A DNA stretch of 64,000 bases from Tenebrionibacter intestinalis. GTDB lineage: Bacteria > Pseudomonadota > Gammaproteobacteria > Enterobacterales > Enterobacteriaceae. The DNA is taken from positions 34,057 to 98,056 of the forward strand of contig NZ_JAEPBH010000008.1 in assembly GCF_016632365.1 (NCBI RefSeq), in the 5' to 3' direction. Shown piece by piece: positions 30,766 to 40,197 of this stretch (position 1 is its first letter; each line of letters opens with the position of its first letter). The position numbers and the translations under genes were made by a program. The notes beneath the pieces were generated by a model, which was given only the letters and a program-made list of their open reading frames with translations, had not been told where the DNA came from and did no database searches.

Positions 30766-32093
30766 CTTCTCACCCAATTTCCGATTTCAGTCATATTGTT
30801 GATGCCGGTAACGGTCGGCAGAAGCTGGCTAACCACACGATTCCAGCGCACCACTGGCGCTGCGGTGACATACACCACATCGTAAGGCTGTAACTGGAAT
30901 TCCGTCCCCATAATCAACGCAGTAGCGTCTGACAAGTTGAGCTGGTAGATATCGGCGATTTTGTGCGGCGCGTTGGCCTGCGGCGTAAACGCTTTATGCT
31001 CTGCAACCGCTGGCGCCGGGGCGCCGCTCAGCGCATTATGCTTATCGGTATCCACAGCCGCGAGCGTGCGAGCGCGGGTTGGCTTAAGCGGGTTGGCGGA
31101 GTGTGTCGCGGGGCTTTGCATCATTTTCGCCTGCGCGCCGGCATCGTCAAACATCCTGGTTTCAGGCTTCGCTTTCTGCCCAGCGCGCCTTGAGCGAATA
31201 ACAAAAACGCCGGTCGCGTCCGCCAGATTCTGGGCGATACCTTCTGCTCCGCCAAGCGCTTCTGTTAATGTCATACCGCTACGATCCATTCGCAACGTCG
31301 TCTGCTTATTCACTTCTCCCATTACGAAAATTTTGAGCGAATCGTTACGCGGCACGTAAAGGATATCGCCGGGATAGAGCAAATGATTCTGCATCAAATC
31401 CCCTTTTTGCATTAGCGCTTGCAACGATATGCGTCGCTCCTGGCCGTTGTGGGTCAATACCACGTTGTGCCAGTCCGCATTCGCCGTCAGGCCGCCGGCT
31501 TTGTTGATGGCATCCAGTACAGTTAGTGGAACGTTAGTGATGGGTTGCTGCCCTGAGGTGACGACTTCGCCTGTAACGTAAGCTTTCTGTGAACGGAAAG
31601 AGGCAACGCTAACGTCAACCTGCGGCTCTTCAATATACGTCGCCAGTTTAGCGGTGATTAAACGGCGGACTTCATCAAGCGTTTTGCCAGTAACGCGTAC
31701 CCGTCCAATGTAAGGATAAAAAATAGTGCCATCGGCGTTTACCCAGTTGCCAGTATCGCTGGCGCTTCGAAACGTCCCGGCAGGGGTTGTCAACTCAGGG
31801 TGATCCCAGACTGTCACCATCAGAACATCGCCCGGGCCAATGCGATATTCATAATTTTGTAACGCTGCATCAAGCTGAGGGTTACTACGCGCTCGCACTT
31901 CCTGCGGACGCATTTTTTCAATTAATGCAGGCGTTAACGGGAAAACGTTGACCAGTTTGTTAATATCGTAATCCGCATCCTGTTGCGCGACGACGTTTTT
32001 GCCACGCACAGAAAGATGAGAACCTGGAAATATCGTACATCCAGCGAGCAATGTCGCTGCAAACAAAACGGGAAGCGTTTTTTTCATTTTCAT
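30753..32093 (-). CDS. wza: Outer-membrane polysaccharide export lipoprotein Wza, with insertion
   Basis: Octameric outer-membrane channel for capsule/exopolysaccharide. From ATG at 32093 (32087 also possible) it is 446 residues; E. coli Wza is 379. The lipobox is [15 protein letters not shown]/poly-export domains: [60 protein letters not shown] and [20 protein letters not shown]. The end has [20 protein letters not shown] and the amphipathic C-terminal helix region. Between FVIRSRRAG and KIADIYQL lies about 70 extra residues rich in Ala, Pro, Thr and Lys (about 30963-31190), absent in standard Wza. Confidence 0.92.
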   Translation of the reverse strand: MKMKKTLPVLFAATLLAGCTIFPGSHLSVRGKNVVAQQDADYDINKLVNVFPLTPALIEKMRPQEVRARSNPQLDAALQNYEYRIGPGDVLMVTVWDHPELTTPAGTFRSASDTGNWVNADGTIFYPYIGRVRVTGKTLDEVRRLITAKLATYIEEPQVDVSVASFRSQKAYVTGEVVTSGQQPITNVPLTVLDAINKAGGLTANADWHNVVLTHNGQERRISLQALMQKGDLMQNHLLYPGDILYVPRNDSLKIFVMGEVNKQTTLRMDRSGMTLTEALGGAEGIAQNLADATGVFVIRSRRAGQKAKPETRMFDDAGAQAKMMQSPATHSANPLKPTRARTLAAVDTDKHNALSGAPAPAVAEHKAFTPQANAPHKIADIYQLNLSDATALIMGTEFQLQPYDVVYVTAAPVVRWNRVVSQLLPTVTGINNMTEIGNWVRRWGN

Positions 32094-32142
32094 TATTAAA
32101 ATCCATTTTATGTTCAACCAAACCACTCACCTCTGTGTAAGG

Positions 32143-32151
32143 CTACCGCGC
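32143..32151 (-). promoter_or_regulatory. ops-like sequence
   Basis: The minus strand reads GCGCGGTAGCC just after the WecA-like stop. It matches 7 of 8 positions of the ops core GGCGGTAG that recruits RfaH in polysaccharide operons. ops normally lies in the 5' leader, not between genes, so this may be chance. Confidence 0.2.
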
Positions 32152-32153
32152 TT

Positions 32154-33206
32154 TCATACTTGTTTTTCCCGGGAATGGCGCTCGCTCTTTTCACTGCCAT
32201 GCTTATAGCGGCCGGTAAACCAGAAATAGATGGCAAACAGCACCATAAATAAAGCAAAACTGATAGACTCGTGAACGCCTGCAATATCAAGCCCGATACC
32301 GGTTAATGCCAGCGCCAGCGCAGCCAGAGTTATTGCCGCCAGCGTCTGGTTTGCAGTCAATCCACAATGTTGCAGCACGTGATGTAAATGATCGCGATCG
32401 GGTTTGAAAGGGCTATTACCGCTGAGCATACGGCTAAAGAAAAGCCTTGCCATATCCATTAAGGGAATGGCAATGACCCATAGCGCAGTCACCGGATCGG
32501 CCACCGCATTTTGCCCCTGCGTTGCAATAATCAGCAGCCAGATAACGGTAAAACCAATCACCGTGCTGCCGGCGTCGCCCATAAATACGCGGTTACGCGC
32601 CCCGCCAATCAACCCAAGGTTCGAGAAAAGGTAGGGCAGCGTCGCAACAATAATGCCCAGGCACCAGAATGCCATATCGCGCCGTTCGCCAAGATAAAAC
32701 AGCAGCGCCAGCGCGCCAAACGTTACGCAGGAAAGCAGACCTAATAATCCGTTAATGCCGTCAATCATATTGAAGGCATTAATCGCACCCCAAACGGCAA
32801 GAATGGTAATTCCATATACAGGCAGGCCTTCCATCGCCAGCAAGCCGGGCAGAATAGCGCCCAAAGAAGAGAGTTTAAACCCCGCCCACATCATCAACGC
32901 CGCAACGGCAAGCTGGACAATCACCCGTGGGAAAACGGGCAAATCAAAGCGATCGTCCAGTACGCCAACAATGAGCAACAAACCTGAACACAACAGATAA
33001 CAGGCCTGCCAGGTGAAAGGCTGTGTCTGTAAAAGGCAAAAAACCACAAGCGCAAACCAAATCGAAATGCCGCCGACTAAAGGAATGTCGCCTTGATGTA
33101 ATTTTCTTACGCCTGGCTTATCAACAAGCCCTACCTTTACGGCCAGGTAGCGCGTAATTATAAGCGCCAGCAATGCGCTTATAAATACAGTAAATAGTTG
33201 TGGCAT
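32154..33206 (-). CDS. WecA/MraY-family undecaprenyl-phosphate sugar-1-P transferase
   Basis: Integral-membrane enzyme that starts polysaccharide repeat synthesis by moving a HexNAc-1-P to undecaprenyl phosphate. 350 residues, about 10-11 helices. Motifs: HQGDIPLVGGISIWFAL near the start, the DD pair in VGVLDDRFDLPVFPRVIVQL, NAFNMIDGINGLLG, NRVFMGDAGSTVIGF and the cytoplasmic PDRDHLHHVLQHCG (His-rich loop). It is WecA-like, but enteric bacteria also have a wecA in the ECA cluster, so I leave the symbol blank. First gene of the leftward operon with wza 61 bp later. Confidence 0.85.
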   Translation of the reverse strand: MPQLFTVFISALLALIITRYLAVKVGLVDKPGVRKLHQGDIPLVGGISIWFALVVFCLLQTQPFTWQACYLLCSGLLLIVGVLDDRFDLPVFPRVIVQLAVAALMMWAGFKLSSLGAILPGLLAMEGLPVYGITILAVWGAINAFNMIDGINGLLGLLSCVTFGALALLFYLGERRDMAFWCLGIIVATLPYLFSNLGLIGGARNRVFMGDAGSTVIGFTVIWLLIIATQGQNAVADPVTALWVIAIPLMDMARLFFSRMLSGNSPFKPDRDHLHHVLQHCGLTANQTLAAITLAALALALTGIGLDIAGVHESISFALFMVLFAIYFWFTGRYKHGSEKSERHSREKQV

Positions 33207-34397
33207 GATTATCTATCGTCGTCCTTAATGATAAATGGTATCTAACGCTTTTTTCCGAAAGTGCACATAACGGATGCGGCACATACGTGTGCAACCCATC
33301 ACGTCAGGCAATTGGGTGAGACCTTTCACGCCATCCGGAGAGTTAATAACAAAGTGAAAGCGAATAATGGGTTGCTGTTAGTAAAAAATTATTGCAACTC
33401 TCAGCAGAATTTCGCTTCTGCACAAGTACAGAGCATTTTATTCTAATTTTTAATACACTTCTTATTTAGTTATTAGTATTAACTCCGAGAGATCCAGACT
33501 AAATGCTATAAACACAACACAGAACCAGAATCTCAGACTGAATTAGCATACAAGCGGGACATCGGGCTAAAATATTAAAAATAACCCATGCTGTCAATCG
33601 GATTTATCACAACAAAATTCAAGATTCTTAAGAAATCATCTCAAACGAGAGGTTTTTTCGAATAAAACATGAGCATAACGCCATCAAACGACCAAAAATC
33701 ATAATTATTACTACCAAAAAAAAGACTATATTTTGTTAATGCATTACATTAACTCATGACGTTTCATTTATCGGAAAAGACCGCAAATAAAAATCTCACC
33801 ATTACAAATGAAACAAAAAACGTTAATTAACAATTCACCTTACTACTCATATATTAATTTTTATAAACAGTGGATTCTTCTGAAATGGTTATTACTCTCA
33901 CGTGCTGTTTATTATTATCCGCAAGAACAATCGGAAAAGTCTGTCAATAACTCAGTTAACTTTTCTTCCTGTTTTCTTAATTGTTTACTTCTCAAGCAAA
34001 ACATAAAATATATTAATAATAATCTTATGGACTTAAAAACGTGATAATTTCAACGCCGGTATGTCACGCAACAAGCGCGCGCCCCCGCTATTGTCGGCAC
34101 GTTCACCCGCGGCCTGATGCGGCGGCGCAAGCCATAATGCAGACTGGACGCATACGAGCGTGACACGACCTGGAGAGAGTGGCCCGGACGGCCGCGAGAG
34201 TGCGGCTAATCTCCCGCATTATGGTGAGTGGACGGACAGCGGCCGCACCGCACAGGCACAGGCCACAGCAGCCGCGCCGCTGCACGGTCATTTACCCCGC
34301 GTGGCACGGCTCTGCCGTTCCACTTTCCTGACGGGCTGACAGACGCCGACCGCTAACGAAATTTCTTTTTTTACTGGCGTTCCTGTGTTGTTCTGAG
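33207..34397. other. Gene-poor region upstream of the exopolysaccharide operon
   Basis: About 1.2 kb. 33207-34050 is very AT-rich and should hold the promoter and leader of the operon; I found no JUMPStart element. It includes the perfect palindrome ATTTCTTAAGAAT-like GATTCTTAAGAAATC near 33625. From about 34060 to 34340 base composition flips to GC-rich without a convincing gene. Within it CCATAATGC (about 34131) and GCATTATGG (about 34216) form an inverted repeat. Probably degraded mobile DNA. Confidence 0.4.
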
Positions 34398-34439
34398 GTG
34401 AGCATATCACCTCTGTTCAGGTGGCCAAATTCAGTGTGC

Positions 34440-34616
34440 CACTACAGTGCACTACAGGAAATGGGCGGGGGGAAAAGTATCGAGATGGTGCAGCGTTATG
34501 CACACCCGGCACCGAATCACCCGACGCAGCATGCCATGCAAATCGACTCATTCCTGGCATGGAATGGCACGAATATGGCACAAGGCGCTTTTGCTGAACT
34601 GGTTAATATCGCGTGA
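34440..34616 (+). pseudogene. C-terminal remnant of a tyrosine-recombinase integrase
   Basis: The frame ending TGA at 34616 reads SALQEMGGGKSIEMVQRYAH, then PAPNHPTQHAMQIDSFLAWN and more. This is the end of phage integrases (consensus LQEMGGW..IEMV.RYAHLAPNHL), with the catalytic Tyr in QRYAH. W-to-G and two L-to-P changes plus loss of everything upstream show decay. It ends 15 bp from the 3' end of tRNA-Thr, the normal place for an integrated element. Confidence 0.7.
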
Positions 34617-34630
34617 ACCCGCGTGATTAG

Positions 34631-34706
34631 TGGTGCCGATAATAGGAGTCGAACCTACGACCTTCGCATTACGAATGCGCTGCTCTACCAACTGAGCTAT
34701 ACCGGC
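34631..34706 (-). tRNA. thrW: tRNA-Thr (CGT)
   Basis: The minus strand gives a full cloverleaf from GCCGGTATAGCTCAGTTGG to TATCGGCACCA, with the CCA encoded. Acceptor arms GCCGGTA/TATCGGC pair (one G-T). The anticodon loop TTCGTAA reads CGT, threonine. In E. coli thrW is likewise next to proA and is an integration site for prophage CP4-6. Confidence 0.96.
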
Positions 34707-34816
34707 CTTGCAGACGTGCTCAGGAATTTGAGCACCGGCTAAATGTAAAAAAAAGCGAGGAAGGCGTCAACTCCCTCACGTATCGACTGATGGTTTTTAC
34801 AGCATGTTCAGGCTAA

Positions 34817-36070
34817 TCAGGCACGAATCGTATCGTCGCCAATGCCAACCCACTTGTACGTCGTCAACGATTCCAGGCCCATTGGGCCGCGGGCGTGGAG
34901 TTTTTGCGTACTCACGGCGACTTCCGCGCCAAGACCAAACTGGCCGCCGTCGGTGAAACGGGTAGAAGCGTTAACGTATACCGCTGAAGAATCTACTTCG
35001 TTCACAAAACGCTGCGCGCTGCGCATATCGCGGGTCAGGATGGCATCCGAGTGCCGGGTGCCGTGTTCGCGAATATGCGTAATCGCCGCGTCCATATCCG
35101 CGACAACCACCACATTAAGGTCCAGAGAAAGAAATTCATCGTCCAGCGTCTGCGGTTGCAGCGCAACGACCTTCGCCGGGCCTGTAGAGAGCCATTTTTG
35201 CGCCGTGCTATCAGCATGTAGCGTTACGCCGCTTTCGGCCATCTGTTGCCCCAGCGCGGGCAGAAACGCGGCTGCCTTTTTTTCATGCACCAGCAGTGTT
35301 TCTACGGTATTGCACGTGCCCGGACGCTGGGTTTTTGCATTAACAATAATGTTTAACGCAGGCCCGATATCCATACTTTCATCCACAAAAATATGGCACA
35401 CGCCGATTCCCCCGGTGATAACGGGAATAGTGGACTGCTCACGGCACAATTTATGCAACCCTGCGCCGCCGCGCGGAATCAACATATCGATGAAGCGATC
35501 CATCTTTAACATTTCATTAACCAGCGCGCGGTCCGGGCTTTCAATCGCCTGTACGGCGCCTGCGGGTAGCCCGCAGGCCTGTAATGCCTGCTGAATCACG
35601 TTTACGATCGCTGCATTGGTGCGATATGTCTCTTTCCCACCGCGCAGAATAACCGCATTGCCGGTCTTCAGGCACAGTGACGCCACGTCAACGGTAACAT
35701 TGGGCCGGGCTTCGTAGATAACGCCCACCACGCCAAGCGGCACGCGGCGACGCTCCAGCCGCAGGCCGCTGTCGAGCAGCCCGCCGTCAATGACCTGGCC
35801 TACAGGATCGGTCAGGCGACATACCTGGCGCACATCATCGGCAATGGCCTTCAGGCGCGCCGGGCTTAGCGCCAGTCGGTCAAGCATCGCCTCGCTCAGT
35901 CCGTCCTGGCGCGCCTGCGCGAGGTCCGCTTCATTAGCCTTCAGAATAGCGCTCGCACAGGCTTCAAGCCGGTCAGCCATTTTCTCCAGCACGCGGTTTT
36001 TCGCACGGCTGCTCAGCCCCGCCAGTTGATAAGAGGCCGCTTTTGCCGCCATCCCTATTTGTTCCAGCAT
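34817..36070 (-). CDS. proA: Gamma-glutamyl phosphate reductase
   Basis: Second step of proline synthesis: NADPH-dependent reduction of glutamyl-5-phosphate to the semialdehyde. 417 residues, E. coli length. Starts [20 protein letters not shown]. Aldehyde-dehydrogenase-like fold with [32 protein letters not shown], the catalytic Cys in [20 protein letters not shown] and [18 protein letters not shown] near the end. It follows proB by 10 bp. Confidence 0.98.
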   Translation of the reverse strand: MLEQIGMAAKAASYQLAGLSSRAKNRVLEKMADRLEACASAILKANEADLAQARQDGLSEAMLDRLALSPARLKAIADDVRQVCRLTDPVGQVIDGGLLDSGLRLERRRVPLGVVGVIYEARPNVTVDVASLCLKTGNAVILRGGKETYRTNAAIVNVIQQALQACGLPAGAVQAIESPDRALVNEMLKMDRFIDMLIPRGGAGLHKLCREQSTIPVITGGIGVCHIFVDESMDIGPALNIIVNAKTQRPGTCNTVETLLVHEKKAAAFLPALGQQMAESGVTLHADSTAQKWLSTGPAKVVALQPQTLDDEFLSLDLNVVVVADMDAAITHIREHGTRHSDAILTRDMRSAQRFVNEVDSSAVYVNASTRFTDGGQFGLGAEVAVSTQKLHARGPMGLESLTTYKWVGIGDDTIRA

Positions 36071-36080
36071 GCGCTGCTCC

Positions 36081-37184
36081 TTAGTTCACAATCATATCAT
36101 CGCGGTGCACGGCTACAGGACCATATTCATAGCCGAGAATAGCGTCTATCTGCTGGGAATGATGGCCCGCAATGCGGCGCAGCGCATCGCTGTTATAGCG
36201 GCACACGCCGTGGGCGATATCGCGCCCCTGAAGGCTTCGGATACGGATGACTTCACCGCGTGAGAAATTACCCGATACACTGCGAATCCCCGTTGGCAGC
36301 AGCGAACTGCCGCGCTCAAGGATAGCGGCCAGCGCACCGTCATCCACAGCCACCTCGCCCGCCGGCGGCGCGCCAAAAATCCAGCGCTTGCGACTCTCCA
36401 GCGGCGTTTGCTGCGCGTGAAAACAGGTGCCGACCGGCAGCCCTTCCATTGTATCTTCAATAACGCCGGGGCGACTGCCGGCGGCGATAATAACCTCAAT
36501 ACCCGCACGGCAGGCCACATCGGCGGCCTGAAGTTTAGTGCCCATCCCCCCGGTGCCAAGGCCGGATACGCTATCGCCGGCGATAGCGCGCAGCGCATCG
36601 TCGATACCGTGTACGTCTTTAATTAACTGCGCATTCGGGTTATTACGCGGATCGGCGGTAAACAATCCCTGTTGATCGGTAAGCAACAGCAGTTTATCCG
36701 CCCCCCCAAGGATTGCCGCCAGCGCAGATAAATTGTCGTTATCGCCAACTTTGATTTCTGCGGTTGCAACGGCGTCATTTTCGTTTATCACCGGCACAAT
36801 GCGGTTATCCAACAGCGCGCGCAGGGTATCGCGGGCATTGAGAAAACGTTCGCGATCTTCCATATCAGCGCGTGTTAACAGCATTTGCCCTACGTGAATG
36901 CCGTAAATAGAAAACAGTTGTTCCCATAGCTGAATCAGGCGGCTCTGCCCTACGGCGGCCAATAGCTGTTTTGACGCAATCGTGGCCGGAAGTTCCGGGT
37001 AACCTAAATGTTCGCGGCCGGCGGCAATCGCGCCGGATGTGACAATAATAATACGGTGCCCGGCAGCGTGCAGATGAGCACACTGTCGCACCAGCTCCAC
37101 AATATGGGCGCGATTAAGGCGGCGCGACCCGCCGGTAAGCACACTGGTGCCAAGTTTTACCACCAGTGTCTGGCTGTCACTCAT
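36081..37184 (-). CDS. proB: Glutamate 5-kinase
   Basis: Commits glutamate to proline synthesis by phosphorylation; feedback-inhibited by proline. From ATG at 37184 it is 367 residues, E. coli length: [20 protein letters not shown]. Kinase core: [40 protein letters not shown] and [18 protein letters not shown]. Allosteric/phosphate part: [20 protein letters not shown]-terminal PUA domain from about residue 270. Upstream codons in the open frame are not homologous. proA follows. Confidence 0.98.
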   Translation of the reverse strand: MSDSQTLVVKLGTSVLTGGSRRLNRAHIVELVRQCAHLHAAGHRIIIVTSGAIAAGREHLGYPELPATIASKQLLAAVGQSRLIQLWEQLFSIYGIHVGQMLLTRADMEDRERFLNARDTLRALLDNRIVPVINENDAVATAEIKVGDNDNLSALAAILGGADKLLLLTDQQGLFTADPRNNPNAQLIKDVHGIDDALRAIAGDSVSGLGTGGMGTKLQAADVACRAGIEVIIAAGSRPGVIEDTMEGLPVGTCFHAQQTPLESRKRWIFGAPPAGEVAVDDGALAAILERGSSLLPTGIRSVSGNFSRGEVIRIRSLQGRDIAHGVCRYNSDALRRIAGHHSQQIDAILGYEYGPVAVHRDDMIVN

Positions 37185-37316
37185 GATATTTTGCCGTTTA
37201 AAAATGAAAAATGAAGAAACACCAAACGTTGTAACAGGAGATGGTCGTATTGCCAACAGGCACGTCTGAAAAGCCTTTACTGAGAAGCGAAAAGCGATGC
37301 GTTAATCCGCCCGCGA

Positions 37317-37475
37317 CTATTTTTCTGATGATTTACTCAGCACGCTGAATGCGTTCTGCCCCTTGTCGAACAGCGGCAGCCATGCGAACAAGCCACTGTT
37401 GCCTCCAACAATGCGCTGGCGCAGGGTAAATTTACCGACGGCATAAAGCACGTCAGCCAGGAGGCTGACGTTCAC
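37317..37475 (-). CDS. Possible small protein or gene fragment, 52 aa
   Basis: GTG at 37475 to TAG at 37317. It reads (M)NVSLLADVLYAVGKFTLRQR, then IVGGNSGLFAWLPLFDKGQN and AFSVLSKSSEK. Composition is protein-like, with a hydrophobic stretch and a regular Lys/Arg pattern. There is no convincing ribosome site and no ATG, so it may be the C-terminal remnant of a larger gene. E. coli has phoE here, which this is not. Confidence 0.35.
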   Translation of the reverse strand: MNVSLLADVLYAVGKFTLRQRIVGGNSGLFAWLPLFDKGQNAFSVLSKSSEK

Positions 37476-37618
37476 AGCGATGTTAGAAAAAACAAAATGG
37501 GGGTTTGCTCTCTTTGCAGTTAGCAGCCCAATAGTAACGCGCTAAATTTATTTCAGGCAACGATCGCTTTATACGACATTTGTCATCAGCCTCAACGCCT
37601 GATTGTTGGCGTTTTATT

Positions 37619-38017
37619 TCAGGCCCGACGCTGTAGCGGCTGTTCCACGCCTTCAGCAGGCAATAGCGCAAAGTCGAGCGAGGTCAGCAGCGCATCAAGG
37701 CGCTCATGAAAATTACGCAGCGTCTGGCTCACCTGCTCTTCAACCGCCTTGTCTTTAAACTCCGTCGTTTGCCAGACGCCGTCTTTGTCGAAAAGGCCGA
37801 ACTGCCAGGTGTAATACAGGCTATTTTCCTGTGGCGATAGCTCCATCCACCATCCCCAGAATTCACGTTTTTCCGGCGCTGGCTTAACGTTAACGCACAC
37901 GGCAAGGCAGTCAAAGAAGAAACGATTTTCGTCACACTTATCTTCACGAATATAAGGGCCAAGCGCCGCGAGTTTTTTGATAAGGCGACTTTTTGGGTAA
38001 CCACTCGGTAACGACAT
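37619..38017 (-). CDS. crl: Sigma-S assembly factor Crl
   Basis: Binds sigma-S and helps it join core RNA polymerase, raising stationary-phase and curli gene expression. 132 residues (E. coli 133): [60 protein letters not shown], then [16 protein letters not shown]. The conserved [12 protein letters not shown] and [10 protein letters not shown] blocks are intact. As in E. coli it lies near proB, but phoE between them is absent. Confidence 0.97.
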   Translation of the reverse strand: MSLPSGYPKSRLIKKLAALGPYIREDKCDENRFFFDCLAVCVNVKPAPEKREFWGWWMELSPQENSLYYTWQFGLFDKDGVWQTTEFKDKAVEEQVSQTLRNFHERLDALLTSLDFALLPAEGVEQPLQRRA

Positions 38018-38123
38018 TGCGATCTCCTGTTGATGAACGCGCCATTCTTAACAATTGCGCAAAATTAAGCAACATTTGACGCGCGACAGCAATAAGCTTC
38101 CGACAAAATCGCCCTTTTCCAGG

Positions 38124-39371
38124 TCAGCGCAGCCGTTTATCCAGCCACTGCGTCATCTCGCTTAACGCGCGATCGAAGTGCATAAACAGCGGATGGAATG
38201 GGATCTGCATTAACTTGCCGTCAGCGGAGGATGAGGCAATCAGCCTCGACTCCTCCTCCGGGCTGAAGGGGTCGTTTTCCCAGCATGCGGACAGCATCGG
38301 TGTTGGGCAGCGGCGGCCAAGTAACCCCTGAGTCCTGAGTGAATAACGATTCAGCTCTGTACCCAGCGCGCTGTCGGATACATTCTGCATCCCAAGGCGG
38401 CTGGCCAGGACATCAATATACATTTCCGGCACGTGTCGCTGGCGCTCGGGATCGCTTAGCAGAGCATGCACCACCGGGCCGATACAGGCTACGGCCTTAA
38501 GGCGCGGGGCCTCAAGATAGGCAAGCCGCACCACCACATTCGCACCAAAGCGAAAACCCAGCGCCGCCACGCGGGTATGATCTATCCACGGAATATCCGC
38601 CAGCGCCTTGAGCACATGCTGATGCAACATACTGGAGTCCTGCGTCAGTTTCCATTTTGACGAAAATCCCACCGACGGCATATCAATCGTTAACATAGCC
38701 AGCCCGGCAGGCGCGAAATAGTGCTCAAACAGGCGGTAATAGTCGCTTTGCAACGTATCCAGGCCGCCGCACATCAGTACCGTCGGCAGCGGCCCTTTTG
38801 CGCCTTTAGGCATATGTAAAAAACCGGTAATAGCGCCGCCGCCGGTGACGGGGAATTCCAGTTTGCGCAGGCCGCCAGAAAGCCGCGGCGCGGCCTCTTC
38901 GTAAGCGCGATTCGCCAGCACCTGCGCCTGTTCGGCCAGCACATCTCCTTTAAGATGCGGATAGGCGGCAATGCTGTAAAGATTGGCCGCCATTAACCAC
39001 TGTTTGCCTGCCAGCACACTGTCCTGCTGCTGGCAGGCGCGCTGCTGCCAGCTCATAGCCTGCTTTGACCATTCATAAATCCAGTTGCCGCTACGGTAGC
39101 CCACCACGGTATCAAGGATTGCATCATGGGTGCGTTCGGCGCGGCTGGCGGCAATACGCGCCTGTATATCGAGGATCTCCAGCGGATGCACGCCGCGCCA
39201 CACCCAAAGCAGACGATTGATCAGGCGATACCAGTGAGCAGCGGTTTTACCATCAAGCGCCGACTGCATGGCGCAAACGCTATAGTGACGAGAACGATGC
39301 ACAAGCGTTGAGGTTTCAGGATATTTAAAACGAGGTTTGAACAGCGTTTCGCTAAGATTAGTTTGCGACAT
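38124..39371 (-). CDS. frsA: Esterase FrsA
   Basis: Alpha/beta-hydrolase named for binding to unphosphorylated EIIA-Glc; also reported as an esterase. From ATG at 39371 it is 415 residues: [20 protein letters not shown]. Core: [60 protein letters not shown]. In FrsA the nucleophile elbow is GFRFG rather than GxSxG, as here. Late part: [20 protein letters not shown]. Lies between crl and gpt, as in E. coli. Confidence 0.96.
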   Translation of the reverse strand: MSQTNLSETLFKPRFKYPETSTLVHRSRHYSVCAMQSALDGKTAAHWYRLINRLLWVWRGVHPLEILDIQARIAASRAERTHDAILDTVVGYRSGNWIYEWSKQAMSWQQRACQQQDSVLAGKQWLMAANLYSIAAYPHLKGDVLAEQAQVLANRAYEEAAPRLSGGLRKLEFPVTGGGAITGFLHMPKGAKGPLPTVLMCGGLDTLQSDYYRLFEHYFAPAGLAMLTIDMPSVGFSSKWKLTQDSSMLHQHVLKALADIPWIDHTRVAALGFRFGANVVVRLAYLEAPRLKAVACIGPVVHALLSDPERQRHVPEMYIDVLASRLGMQNVSDSALGTELNRYSLRTQGLLGRRCPTPMLSACWENDPFSPEEESRLIASSSADGKLMQIPFHPLFMHFDRALSEMTQWLDKRLR

Positions 39372-39478
39372 ATCACGCTCTCTCATTTGGCAAATTACTG
39401 CCCCTTAGTTTACCCCTGCGCAGCCCATTAGAACACAAACGCCCGGCAAGCCGGGCGAGATAACGCATGATGAATGAA

Positions 39479-39937
39479 TTAGCGGCCGGACAGCGGCGGC
39501 ACAAACGCCACCCCCATATCCCACGGCTGCTCAATCCAGGTATTCTGCGGGATATCTATTTCATAATCGTCAACCAACGGCTGACCCGCCGGTTTGGCGA
39601 AAATCGTGACAAAGCGCGCTTTAGGATACATTTCACGAATAGCCACGGCGGTACCGCCGGTATCCACAAGGTCGTCAATAACGATAAAGCCTTCACCATC
39701 GCCTTCGGCGCGCTTGAGGATTTTCATTTCGCGCTGGTTGTCATGATCGTAGCTGGAAATGCAAACGGTATCCACGTGGCGAATACCCAGTTCGCGCGCC
39801 AGCAGCGCTGCCGGCACCAGGCCACCGCGGCTTACCGCGATAATGCCCTTCCACTGCTCGGCTGGCAGCAGGCGGCTGGCAAGTTTGCGGGCGTGAATCT
39901 GCAACATGTCCCAGGTGACAACGTATTTTTCGCTCAT
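39479..39937 (-). CDS. gpt: Xanthine-guanine phosphoribosyltransferase
   Basis: Salvages guanine and xanthine (and hypoxanthine less well) with PRPP. 152 residues, E. coli length: [24 protein letters not shown]-binding motif [20 protein letters not shown]; the pyrophosphate loop [19 protein letters not shown]; base-contact region at [19 protein letters not shown]. Divergent from pepD, as in E. coli. Confidence 0.98.
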   Translation of the reverse strand: MSEKYVVTWDMLQIHARKLASRLLPAEQWKGIIAVSRGGLVPAALLARELGIRHVDTVCISSYDHDNQREMKILKRAEGDGEGFIVIDDLVDTGGTAVAIREMYPKARFVTIFAKPAGQPLVDDYEIDIPQNTWIEQPWDMGVAFVPPLSGR

Positions 39938-40197
39938 GTAGAAGTGTCCCAGCCTGTTAATAACGGCTTAAAAAATATTCAGAGGAAATCAGGTTGCGCG
40001 AGATTATAGAGATCCGGCGCGCTAAAAACCAGTGCCGCGCTGGCAACGGCGCGGTTTTTAGGCTTTTGTTCTCCAGACATAACAGAAAGTGGTATCCTCA
40101 ACGCTATCGCGCGGGTAATAGCCCGCGTCTTTTCGTTTTTCGGCAACCCAGTGACCTGGCGCGCTTTTATCGCCGGTCGTCGTCCAGGAGATGTATC

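Noticed and set aside
33808..34044. 78-codon AT-rich frame upstream of the exopolysaccharide operon.
   Set aside because: Low-complexity Lys/Asn/Tyr composition expected by chance in AT-rich DNA; no family features.
34088..34100. CTATTGTCGGCAC, 12 of 13 matches to the tRNA-Thr 3' end, as a possible att site.
   Set aside because: It is inverted relative to the tRNA, whereas att repeats left by integration are direct.
37451..37470. Perfect hairpin CGTCAGCC-AGGA-GGCTGACG as a terminator.
   Set aside because: No T-run, and it lies inside the coding-like 52-residue frame.
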